The notes beneath the pieces were generated by a model. It made no database searches. It was not told the origin of the DNA and saw nothing but the letters and a program-made list of their open reading frames with translations. Below, piece by piece: positions 12,258 through 21,714 of a stretch of 64,000 nucleotides of DNA; the first letter of the stretch is position 1, and each line of letters starts with the position of its first letter. Position numbers and translations under genes: made by a program. This stretch comes from Liquidambar formosana (taxonomy: Eukaryota; Streptophyta; Magnoliopsida; Saxifragales; Altingiaceae), in the NCBI GenBank assembly GCA_039720395.1, contig CM077824.1, positions 22,716,013-22,780,012 on the forward strand. The letters run 5' to 3'.

Positions 12258-12714
12258 TTTAGTATGGATGCATTGTAAATGATTTTTTGTGTTTTTGAAA
12301 TGGGAGATTGGGAAGATGTAATTTTTGTATATGATGGTGTTAGTTATTTTTTGGTATGATATATTTTGAGTAAGCACATGTATGAAGAAGAAAAAGTAAA
12401 TCAAATGAATATATAGTTTAAAAATTATACCAATTTGTGCATTTTTTTTCCATGTATAAAGTTTATTCTTACTATGTGCATTTTTTACAAATATGGATTT
12501 GTGTACTGGCGACATCGTATTGTTTGGTGGGCTTCATAGACATTAGAAATTTTGAAGTGGATTATTAAATGGTTAATACCCAAACAAATAGGATTATGAG
12601 ATAGCATTACAACTTACAAGTTCAAATTTTAACTATTAATGCTTTTAAGTAGATTGATTTGGGTTAAAATATTTCCCCCAATTTTTTTCTTATATGGGGT
12701 TTAATATCCTTTCT

Positions 12715-13005
12715 ATATCGATTATTTTATGGTTATAGTTGACAAACTGTCTGTGCTTAATCAACTATTTTATGGTTATAGTTGACCAATTTGTACACAA
12801 TTGTTGGGTTAATTTTTAATTTTATTTATTTATTTATTTATTTTTGAGATTTTATGAGTCCTTTAATATAGTCAACTACATGTTAGTGTAGTTGGCTATA
12901 TTGTCAGGTAGAGAGTATGATGACATGAAGCCCCTCAATATAGTTAACTACATGTTAATATAGTTGGCTATATTGTTAGGCAGAGAGTATGTATGAGGCC
13001 CCTCA
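12715..13005. repeat. Inverted partner of the 70-bp hairpin array
   Basis: 12715-12810 is the reverse complement, with some change, of 10255-10310. About 12860-13005 holds at least two further hairpin units (ATAGTCAACTACATGTTAG, GTAGTTGGCTATATTGT, GGCAGAGAGTATG). With 9820-10310 it makes a long inverted repeat around the transposon ORF. Two near-copies of ATTTTATGGTTATAGTTGAC occur at 12726-12745 and 12765-12784. Confidence 0.75.
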
Positions 13006-13435
13006 AGTGAGCTTCTGAATGGAAACAGAATTCAATCTATTGTGGATACCATATCGAACATTGGGAATGTAGTTGAGAAACAATATTCGGATGCCGTATT
13101 CAATCCATTTTGTTTTTTATATGGGATTTTGGGATTTTATGATGCCTAACTTTGGACCTACTTTCCAAACAATAAATAATAAAAAATAAAAAATAGAAGC
13201 TACTTACAAGTTAGAAGACATGTTTTTGGAAATATAGTACTGCATTAAGAAAATCAATTTTCAAACATGCATAGATCCTTCAATAAACCCTTAAATTTTT
13301 GTGAATTTGGATGATCTCCTAGTATTTGCTTTAGGTGGGCTCCCCTCTATGTCGATAAAATATTCATACTTATTGATGATTGATAATTACCTTCATATCA
13401 CCTACTATAAGGAGTTCATATTAATTTTAATCCAT

Positions 13436-14289
13436 AGTAGTGTCATAATGAAGGAGACGATGGAGACAAAGATCAAGAAGAGGGCAGCACCAATAATGAA
13501 GATGGAAATGATGATGAGGAAAAAGTAGGTCGTGATGATCAAGAGGATGAAGTGGGACAGTGTGAATTTGACATGGCAGTGGAAACAATTGAGAGACTAA
13601 CTCATGCTCCTTTCCATCCACCTAGTGGAGAAGAAGAAGAGCACCATGAGCAAGATGATAAAGATTTTATAGTTGATCAACTCACAAAAAGAGTAGACCA
13701 GCTAGAGAAGGAAAGGGAGGTTAAAAGTGCAGAAATAGAAGAATTGAAGCTGTAAAGTTCAAAGCTTAGAGCAAAACTAATAGATGTAACTTCTAAGTTG
13801 CATGATACAAAAGAGGAGTACAAAAATCTAGTAGAAAAGTATAATGCTGTCTTGAAAGAGCTGCAAGAAAAGAATGATGAAAAAAAAGGGAGTGAAGATG
13901 ATGATATAGTGGAGTTTAATGTCCACAACATTACACAAGTTCTATCAAAGCCCGATCCTGTTAAAAACCAAGGGAAAACAGGTGCTCGTGTCCTAAAAAA
14001 ACAGCCATTACCCTCATCTCTAGCCAAGCGTGTAAAGTTAAAGAAAGGGAGTCGGAAAGATAATAAAAAACTTGAGTACATATATGAGACAAGCAAGAAG
14101 CTGAAGGGACAGAAAAAACCAGCTGGTAAGAGTGAGACCGTTGATGTTGATGATTTTGTAGACAAAATACCTTCACACGCTGATGGTATACAGCTGACAT
14201 TCCCAACTCAATCTCCCATATCAAAGCTGCTGACATCAGATGAGAGGGGTTTAGTGAGGAAAATGTTCACAAATGAGTTCTCCAAGTAA
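13436..14289 (+). pseudogene. Charged coiled-coil ORF, one nonsense codon
   Basis: A single frame runs from a plausible splice acceptor near 13440 to TAA at 14287-14289. It is interrupted once, by TAA at 13753-13755 (EIEELKL*SSKLRAKL). It begins very acidic (Asp/Glu/Asn-rich), has a heptad-type stretch (IVDQLTKRVDQLEKEREVKS, then SKLHDTKEEYKNLVEKYNAV), a lysine-rich middle and a conserved-looking end, LTSDERGLVRKMFTNEFSK. It lies directly upstream of the Ulp1-like relic. It is probably the middle part of the same transposon-borne Ulp1 gene (KIU/Kaonashi type in MULEs), which is an inference. Confidence 0.6.
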
Positions 14290-14773
14290 TTAATCATATC
14301 AATACACAAATTGCACATCATATTAAAATAACTTCCAACAATATGATGTTATTAATGATTTTAAATACATATAGCGCCACAATTTGGCGATCGAACGATG
14401 GTCTAAATCTTGTCCAGCTGAAAGACATGAGGTAGCTGTTGATAGAAGGGGAAACTAGTGGTAATGTAAGTATTTCAAAAATTGCATCATGTGTAGTAGT
14501 TTTCCGGTTCAACAATAAACTGTTACTATATACACTTAAGAAAACACATCTTATTGGAAAATAAATATGAGTAACTTTGTCATAGTAAACTGCTAATACA
14601 ATTCCACACTTACCAGGTGATTGATGTATTTGCTGATATTGTGATTCAAAATGCAAAAACCAACAACGCATTCTACATCTCAACAACCAACATAGTAATC
14701 AGTGAATATAGAATATGCAAACAACATGCAATACTAAATCCATTCCTTATAAGTAATTATGTTTACATTGCAG

Positions 14774-15464
14774 ATATATTTTGAGAGTTCTGATGCTGTA
14801 TTGCGAAAAAAATGGTTTGATGATAAAATGATACAAGTAGCCGCAAGTAATGCAAATTACCACATTTACCCCATCATCGCAGCTGCTAGAGCAGGTGGAG
14901 TTGAAAACCATTGGACCTTGCTCATCCATGACACAACGACTGGAATTTAGAGACATTACAACTCCATGTTCCCGCGGGATAACATTCAAGACAACCACTA
15001 CAACAAGGCAAAAAGAGTGGTAACAACATTCATATGTACAGCTAATATGAAATACCTTTTTGAATTAAACAAATTATTGACACAATCAGTCCATGCCAGA
15101 TGGAGTATGTCATCCAACTGGGCATGCACATCAAGCAAGGTGATCAAGCAGACCTTGAGGCTGCAGCAAATTGCCTCCAACAAAACCAATTCTCGTGAGT
15201 AATTCAAAATTTTACAAACTTTTTTTTTTCCTATACAACAAATGACTTACTGAATGATATAAAATTTTAAATTTATGCAGCCTAAATTGTGGTATCATAG
15301 TATGCAACATCATTTTGGAAGTGGCATTTGGAACTAAAATTTTAGAAACTATGAGCACATTTGAGGTCCAAAGTATGAGAAAGGACATCATACAAGAACT
15401 CATTTTTTATGGTCCGCAGTCATGGAAGCTAACATGGGCAAGCAAACAACAACTCCGAATATAA
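14774..15464 (+). pseudogene. Ulp1-like (C48) cysteine protease domain, decayed
   Basis: Ulp1 proteases process SUMO, and MULEs of the KIU/Kaonashi type often carry captured Ulp1 genes. Exon 1 has KKWFDDKMIQ, the catalytic-histidine motif GVENHWTLLIHD, then TAG where tryptophan is expected, and RHYNSMFPRD. A frameshift near 15085 leads into CQMEYVIQLGMHIKQGDQAD. Exon 1 ends at a GT donor near 15198. An intron ends at TGCAG 15280, and exon 2 starts with the catalytic-cysteine motif LNCGIIVCNIILEVAFG, ending at TAA 15462-15464. The His and Cys are still present. The nonsense codon and frameshift make it a relic. Confidence 0.78.
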
Positions 15465-15587
15465 GTGCAGCAATCTTAGTCAAACCACTGTCAGTTGCAT
15501 ATCCAAAAACAAAAAAAGCAACAAACCAGGCAAAGGGGTGGACAAAAAGTAGTTATGTTATGTAATACCTACATTAGTAACATCATT

Positions 15588-16090
15588 TTGTTGGATTGTA
15601 CACAGGACAAATTTTTTTTTTTTTTTTTGGTCTATTAGGTCAATGCCTACAAAACTAGAAATTCTTTTGGATTGTACACAAGAGATATTTATTGCGTGCT
15701 GTGTTGTTGTGTTGGTTTTTTTTTTTTTTTTTTTTACAATCTCAACAGTACCAGTTTACTGTTAGCTATGGCATTGTATTCGACAACTTATATAGTTCCA
15801 AATAACATTCTACATTTAATCAGATGTTCTTTTGGATTGTACACGAGTTTTGAGATATCAATTATGGACTCTGCTTTTGTGCATATTTTTTTTGTTCCCA
15901 TCTCCACAGTATCAGTTTACTATTGGATATGGATTTTTATTTGACAGCAAATCTAGTGTGAATTAGCAATCTACATTTAATCATATGTTCAATTCTAATG
16001 ATATGATGATTATTTTTTGTTTTTCCAATAGCCATAGTTTACTATTGTGTATGAACCTTGTACCGAAAGAAGCAACCACGTTTGCTTTTT
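15588..16090. repeat. Tandem repeat, unit about 160 bp
   Basis: The words CTTTTGGATTGTACAC (near 15660 and 15829, partly at 15588), CAGTTTACTRTTGG (near 15755 and 15914) and TCTACATTTAATCAKATGTTC (15806 and 15966) recur about 160 bp apart. Two full units and parts on each side are visible, with poly-T runs. No coding meaning is seen. Confidence 0.7.
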
Positions 16091-16406
16091 TCTCCAACTG
16101 TAACAAATTACTACTGACGGTTAATTTTAAGGGAATCACATCCTTCTGCTGGTATGAGATTACTGATATATAAGGTTGCCATCTCTGACAGTAACAATTT
16201 ACTATATATCGTGAAAACTAAATTTCTGAGAGTCACATCAACACAAACATACAAACAAGTATACGAACAAAAGAAGTGTAATTTCATCAACATGAAGTGG
16301 AAAAAAATGACAACCCATTTCAACAGCTATTAATGTATAACAAAAATTGACTAACTTCCAACAACTTACGTGTGCTCAAACAAATGAGAATATCCATAAT
16401 TGCATA

Positions 16407-16637
16407 CTAAATTGGTTCTTGGCATGTCTTCTTGTTATGGGTTCCAAGCCGTCCACACCTGCCACATTTTATTTGTCTAATTTTCTCTCCTCTAGAAGGT
16501 ATCCTTTTATTCTTGGGCCTCCCTGATAGTCGTCTCGTGTTAGGTGGAAATACAATATCACAATTTTCCTCGCTGACAGATGCTTTTAAAGCCGTCGAAA
16601 TGGGCTGAATGGCCTCCGAATAAGATGCTTGCGACAT
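16407..16637 (-). pseudogene. MULE transposase C-terminal zinc-knuckle fragment
   Basis: On the minus strand, 76 codons end RRLSGRPKNKRIPSRGEK, then IKCGRCGRLGTHNKKTCQEP and a stop. The GRPK...IPSRGE block and the CX2CX4HX4C-like knuckle are the standard C-terminus of plant MuDR/MULE (mudrA) transposases. The catalytic core is absent upstream, so only the 3' piece remains. It converges with the Ulp1 relic on the plus strand. Confidence 0.85.
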
Positions 16638-16955
16638 TAGTTCACTTGTTCAAAATTAGTGATTTTCACATTCAAAATAATCTTAAAAAATCTAATTTCA
16701 TTAAACCAATCTGTTATAAACATATAAATCGATGGTATTTGCACGTTCATGGAGTTATACTTTTTACAAATTAGTAATCAAATATTATAAAAAGGAATTA
16801 CAAAATAAAAATGGTCTCTATTGTAATGACAACTAGATATATCAAATACAAATGACAAATATATGGCTCCTAGCCCAATATGGGCATTTTACCATTTTAT
16901 GGGTATGGTTAGAGAAGTTCAGCATATACATGATAGGTAGAGATCCTATTTTTTT

Positions 16956-17023
16956 AAATCTGTATTTTTTATTTTTTTGATAAGAAACAACTTCTATTAA
17001 TCAAAAAATAAAAATACAGATTT
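16956..17023. repeat. Short foldback (24-bp stem, ~18-nt loop)
   Basis: AAATCTGTATTTTTTATTTT pairs with its inverted copy ending AAAATACAGATTT, around a loop AGAAACAACTTCTATT. It is a small hairpin with no gene around it. It may be the AT-rich tail of a reversed LINE or a mini foldback. Confidence 0.55.
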
Positions 17024-18547
17024 CGACAAGCATTCCTTCATAGAGAACAAGGAACAAGTTAATGCTTAACCCCAACAAGACCAACAGACCAAGCAACCAA
17101 GCCTCTTGCTTGAACAATTGGTAATGAAAATAAAAACATAAACATGCGACACAACCATCAAATGCTACTATGGAAATAACATTGTTTATTTGGTGCATAT
17201 CAAAGCACTAAAAAAACTGTCAAAATGTGCTGTTTAAAGGAGTTCATTCCAAAGCATATGAAGCCATGAATGGTTTCTCTTGGGAGCTCTCATTTATTGG
17301 TGTGTTTTGCAGATTTTACCCAAAAAAAGGCAAATGATGAGTGATGCTTAGGCATTAAATATAGAAATAATCTCGCAATTCAACTGAAACGAATTCAAGG
17401 AGGATAAAAGAGGCCCCCAACTATAATTCTATATTGGAAATGTGAAGTTTTCAATAAATAGAAAAGGTTTATGTTACATGCTGAAAAGAACAGTGGATGC
17501 TCAAGAATCTCATTTCCTCCAACAAATGAACTAAACAAAAAAAGAAGGTAGCTGCATATGAAATTTATCAGTTTAAAACATTTTCACTTCACAATTCATC
17601 AAACATTTGATCAAAAATACATAGTGGTATCCCCAAATAAGTCACACTATTACACTTTATATTAATATCATCAAATATCAAATTTAAACAGTGTGATATC
17701 CCCAAATACTATACACTATTCATTATATTTCTTCAAATAATATGGTTTTTTTGTCCTCTTCATATAATGGTACAACACAATTCAAAAAAATAAATGGTAT
17801 TTTTTTTAATATTAAAACCATTGTGTACTTATCACCATATGGCATGATGATGAACTTACAAACTTATAAATCTAGGTAGATTTCGCAAACAATGTTTAGG
17901 GCGGAGAGAATTTAGTAAATATCAATCGTATTCGTACCTCGGGGGGATTCGATGCAGATCGAGGAAAAGGGTGGACGATGTACGCGATCGAGAATCAATC
18001 TTGTTGTAGATCAAGGATTTCAAAACCTTTGTGAATCGGATCTATTCGTGTCGAGCATGAGGGTGGACGATGTATGAGTGGGTGAAGTTTATTTGTTGAA
18101 GATTGACGATTTCAGAAGCTTGGTTCGTCGATCTAATATTCTCGAGCAAGATGGTGGACGATGAAATCGAATGTGGTTGGCAAATATTGAAGATTGAAGA
18201 TTTGAGAATAGTGGGTTTGATTTTTCAATCTTCTCAAGCAAGAGGATGGACGTGGTCGAGGTGCACTTCCGTTTGGTCTGTAAAGATCGAAGATTTCATG
18301 AGGAAACCCCTTTGCTCGATCTAAAATATGGTTTTGGTAAAGTTAGGGGTAGTGTTGGAATTTACTATATTTAGAAATCAGTTTCCTGTCCAAAACAAAC
18401 GTGGGAATGGGAATATTAAGTGAAAATCCTACTTTCCATTACTATAAACCAAATGTGAGAATGAGTATCATTACCAAGCATTCCATTCCTAAGTAATGGG
18501 CCATTACCAAATGACAAATTCTCATTCTCCCAATCAAACGCAACTTG
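17024..18547. other. Gene-free right part of the composite element
   Basis: I see no gene. Words such as GGGTGGACGATGTA and TCGAGCAAG repeat loosely between about 17940 and 18260. From 18350 to 18547 lies subterminal DNA (CCATTACTATAAACC, GGGCCATTACC) resembling the left end's CCCCATTACC, consistent with the PIF-like terminus. Confidence 0.45.
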
Positions 18548-19235
18548 GGGTTCAAACTTGGAGCCACACAACCAGTCCCCATGCCTTACCAATGAATTGA
18601 TGCTTTCTTGCCTTACCAAGAATGGGTAGAATCTTTTTTATCATAAATAATTGCTATCGAATTCTTCAGTAGTTTTGTCTGCTTAGACAATCTATTGTGA
18701 TGATGAAGCACTAGAAGAAAATTAATTTGATCTATCTATCTACTACTGAATTAAAATTAGTCTTTAGAGTTAATTTTTAGGAGTCTATCCATTGGAAGAT
18801 ATAAAAAAGTCCTAAAATTAATTTTGTTTTACCCTTTAAAAGTTGTACTTGCTAGATTATGTCGATCCTCTAGCTAGTCTTTTTATTATTCACTCTGTTA
18901 ATTCATACCTCAGCATAGGTATGGTTGACATATTGCTTGTGGGACACATAATTAAATGAAACTTATCAATGATGTTCAATTGGAATCTCTTTCGATAGTA
19001 ATGGATAATCAGTCTAATCAGTGAGAACAAAAAATTCAATTTAGTGTAAGGTGAATAATAAAGAAAAAGACTAATTACATGATATCAGGCTGTGCACAGT
19101 AGGGGAAGGGAGTGTAGCATATATTGGGCTTGGTTAGGATGGATACTTTGTTATCCATGGGGATACTAGTGTATAAACTTGTAGCCACACAACCAGCCCT
19201 TATGCCTCACCAAGGAATTGATGCTTTCCATCCCT
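18548..19235. repeat. Rest of flank copy 1, then uninterrupted copy 2
   Basis: 18548-18640 (GGAGCCACACAACCAGTCC, ATTGATGCTTTC) completes the duplicate begun at 3840-4437. 18641-19235 is a second, continuous copy in which GTGTATAAACTTGTAGCCAC occupies the place of the 14-kb insertion. It therefore acts as an unfilled reference site. No gene is present. Confidence 0.7.
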
Positions 19236-19267
19236 AATTGAGAGAGAGAGAGAGAGAGAGGGGGGGG
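19236..19267. repeat. (GA)n microsatellite followed by poly-G
   Basis: An alternating GA run is followed by a run of eight G. It is a simple repeat. Confidence 0.95.
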
Positions 19268-21231
19268 TGTGGAGAGGTTTGAACGCTGTTTTATCATGAA
19301 TAATTAGCTGATGGAGCTGCTCTCAGATGCATGGTTTACTGAAACGTACGACATATTATTTGTGTTGGAGAACTCGTAGGTGGAAGCTGGTTGCAACATT
19401 TGGTTTTTACTTTGCAAAAATGTAGGTTTTAGGTTGATTGAAACATATACCGGCAATGTGCTCAAAAAGCAAAGGGAAAGCACTTCTTCCAATACAAATG
19501 TAAATTATGGTTTGCCCTTCGATGAGAAACATGATGAATCTGAAATGATGATGGAATGGCTTAATTCTGCTTTTACATTACCTGTTTATTTTATTATATT
19601 TTTGGTTTGGTGTCTATTATTTTTTATATAAGGCTCACGTCCATTGTTTTAGGCTTGGTTTACCAATCAAGTCTTTGATTTCACTGCGTAGAATATTGGT
19701 TGAGGAGCATTCATTCCTTCATTCATGGAGATGAGTATTTTATGTGTAGGTATAGCCTAGGGTCCCTAGTCTTAAGGTATAGCACAATTGACTATAAATA
19801 TCTTGCAATCCAGATAGCCAGTTTATCCTGTTTCTTTCATTTTATTTATTATTTATTATTTATTTTATTTATGTTAGTTTCTCTTGTTTCATGCTATTTC
19901 ATGTGCTTGTACTGTTTAATATTACTCTTTATACTGCTATATATATATATATATTAATTAGTGGATATAAAAGAGAATGGTAGCCGTATAAATTTTGAAC
20001 TCATGATAAATATTTTTGGAAGGGAATTTCTTGACATTTTGAAATGTTCTTTTCACATGTGAAGGCTTTATTGTTGCCTTTAGAACTTGTTTTGTACACT
20101 TTTGGAATTCTTTTAATTGTAGTAACCTGCCCAAACATGGGTTCTGAAGCACCGTAACAAAATTAGGATCCATACTGTGATTGTAGGATCAACCATCATA
20201 TGAGTCCTATTGGCAATTGCCAATGCCAAAATTTTGTCGCTATAGAAGATTTCTGATGAACTAAATTGACGACATTCCTGGACATCTTTTATGACTAACA
20301 AGGGGGGAAAAGTAATAGTAATGCATACAGTTTCTACTCATATTTTAAAGTGGTTATCCAGAACAGAGAGGAATGTGAACTAATTCCAGATAAAATTCTT
20401 CACTTAGAATTGCTATGTGGGACGTGGCCAACCAAAGTGAATAAGGAACAGAAATTTACACCACAGCTGTTATATCCTCATTGACTATGAAGTCCAAGAA
20501 TACTACAACAAAATGATACTGGGGCAGGAACTATGATATGCCCTTATAAATTATATGATTTAAAAGAATAAAATAGATAATACTATCCATTTATTGCAAT
20601 TAGTACGTGATGTGACATAACTGTCTAGATGTAAGTTTTAATCTGTTTGACTACGATAATCTTAACACTACTATTGTTGATGTAGGTTTGCCGATATTAA
20701 ACCCAGGAAAGAGACTATTGAAGCTCTTTTTTTGGTGGAAGAGGATAGGGATATGGTGTCTGATTCGGATCGCTCTTCAAGGCCTGACTAGTGATAAATG
20801 GGACAATTGACTGGTTGCATACGCTGTGGAGTTGAACTAATATACCTTTTATAACAAGGAATCTTAAGTGCCTACATTACTATGGAATTGGATACCGAGG
20901 AGTTTTTTTAGCTTCCTAGTGCTCAAAACATTTGATGAGTTGTTCTCCTTTTGAAGTTAATAGTCAGGACATATTTGATCGTTTTGGTTGTATCAGCTTT
21001 CATGGATGAATTAGGAAAGACAATAGTGTAGACTCGATCAAGTAGGCCGTAAGTAAGCAAGATAGTCTTCTGTGGATTGATAACAGCTTCTCATCATATA
21101 TAACTTGCCTTTTGTTGTAGTGAGAGGTTAAATAGCTATTGTTAGTTCTCTGTTTGATTAAACACCTCACTAGATATTTTTACTCCTACTCTATCTATAT
21201 CCACATGAGAGTTTCTGCAATTACGAGTTAT
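19268..21231. other. Non-coding DNA with two exon-like scraps
   Basis: Most of this stretch has no gene. At 19430-19600 a frame reads LIETYTGNVLKKQRESTSSN, then EKHDESEMMMEWLNSAF. At 20686-20791, after an AG acceptor, there is FADIKPRKETIEALFLVEED followed by DRDMVSDSDRSSRPD and a stop. Both look like exon pieces of a cellular gene that I do not recognise. They may belong to one decayed gene interrupted downstream by the copia element. Confidence 0.35.
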
Positions 21232-21680
21232 TGTTAGGCTATGTGTGGAGCTCGTCCAACATAGTTTTTTCCTTCAGATGCACGTACGTGCATGTGTAAT
21301 GCTCGTACGAGCATGGGTAATGCATGTATGATCATGTGCGACGGATATGTTTTATTTAACCCGGAAATATAAGGGTTTTATCACATTCTGATGTTAAGGT
21401 TGAGAGCCGTCTTTGAGAGCACTGTGTCTGGGAGTGTCTGAGTGTGAGACCTCTTTGTATTGTTCTTCAAAACATAGTGATATCGCTGCAACTCCGTGGA
21501 CGTAGCCTGAATTGGGTGAACCACGTAAATCTGTGTGTTGTTTATTTGCCTTTGATTTATTTGCGTTTTTTTTTCTTCTCTATATTCGCATCTCAAGATC
21601 CGTAGGAATAGGGTAGTTTTTTTTTCTTCTCTATATTCGCATCTCAAGATCCGTAGGAATAGGGTAGTTTAACCCCAACA
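21232..21680 (+). repeat. 5' LTR of the copia element
   Basis: It begins TGTTAGGCTATG and ends CCCCAACA. A TATA-like AAATATAAGG lies at about 21365-21374. The end of the LTR contains a 52-bp tandem duplication (two copies of CGCATCTCAAGATCCGTAGG) that is absent from the 3' LTR, so it arose after insertion or was lost from the other copy. Confidence 0.95.
21278..21340. promoter_or_regulatory. Three 21-bp palindromic repeats in the U3 region
   Basis: Three adjacent 21-bp units start ATGC. The first contains the perfect palindrome ATGCACGTACGTGCAT, the second ATGCTCGTACGAGCAT, and the third a mutated form. ACGT-core palindromes are binding sites of plant bZIP-type factors, and tandem palindromes upstream of the TATA box suggest enhancer elements like those of Tnt1. 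The same array is in the 3' LTR at 25746-25808, where the third unit still has CACGTACG. Confidence 0.65.
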
Positions 21681-21682
21681 AC

Positions 21683-21694
21683 TGGTATCAGAGC
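21683..21694 (+). other. Primer-binding site (initiator tRNA-Met)
   Basis: TGGTATCAGAGC lies 2 nt after the 5' LTR and is complementary to the 3' end of plant initiator methionine tRNA, the usual copia primer. Confidence 0.92.
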
Positions 21695-21714
21695 TTTTGG
21701 TTTGAGTGGGAGCG

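Larger units (their letters stand above)
4438..18547. mobile_element. 14-kb composite insertion with PIF/Harbinger-like ends
   Basis: The left end reads GTAGTGTTTGGCTGGGG and the right end is its imperfect complement, CCCAATCAAACGC. A TGTTTGG terminal repeat is characteristic of plant PIF/Harbinger elements. Inside are both PIF genes, transposase (6473-7871) and Myb-like ORF (8177-9186). They are followed by unrelated transposon material: a foldback hairpin array, a plant-transposon ORF, an Ulp1 relic and a MULE C-terminus. I read this as a PIF element later invaded by MULE-type DNA. The boundaries are supported by a tandem duplicate of the flank (18641-19235) that is uninterrupted. The 3-bp target duplication expected for PIF is not resolved. 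The 4438-5990 part is a leader-like, gene-free stretch. Confidence 0.65.

Noticed and set aside
13677..14165. 162-codon minus-strand ORF
   Set aside because: Antisense shadow of the charged coiled-coil ORF; serine/phenylalanine-rich, as expected from reversing lysine/glutamate codons.
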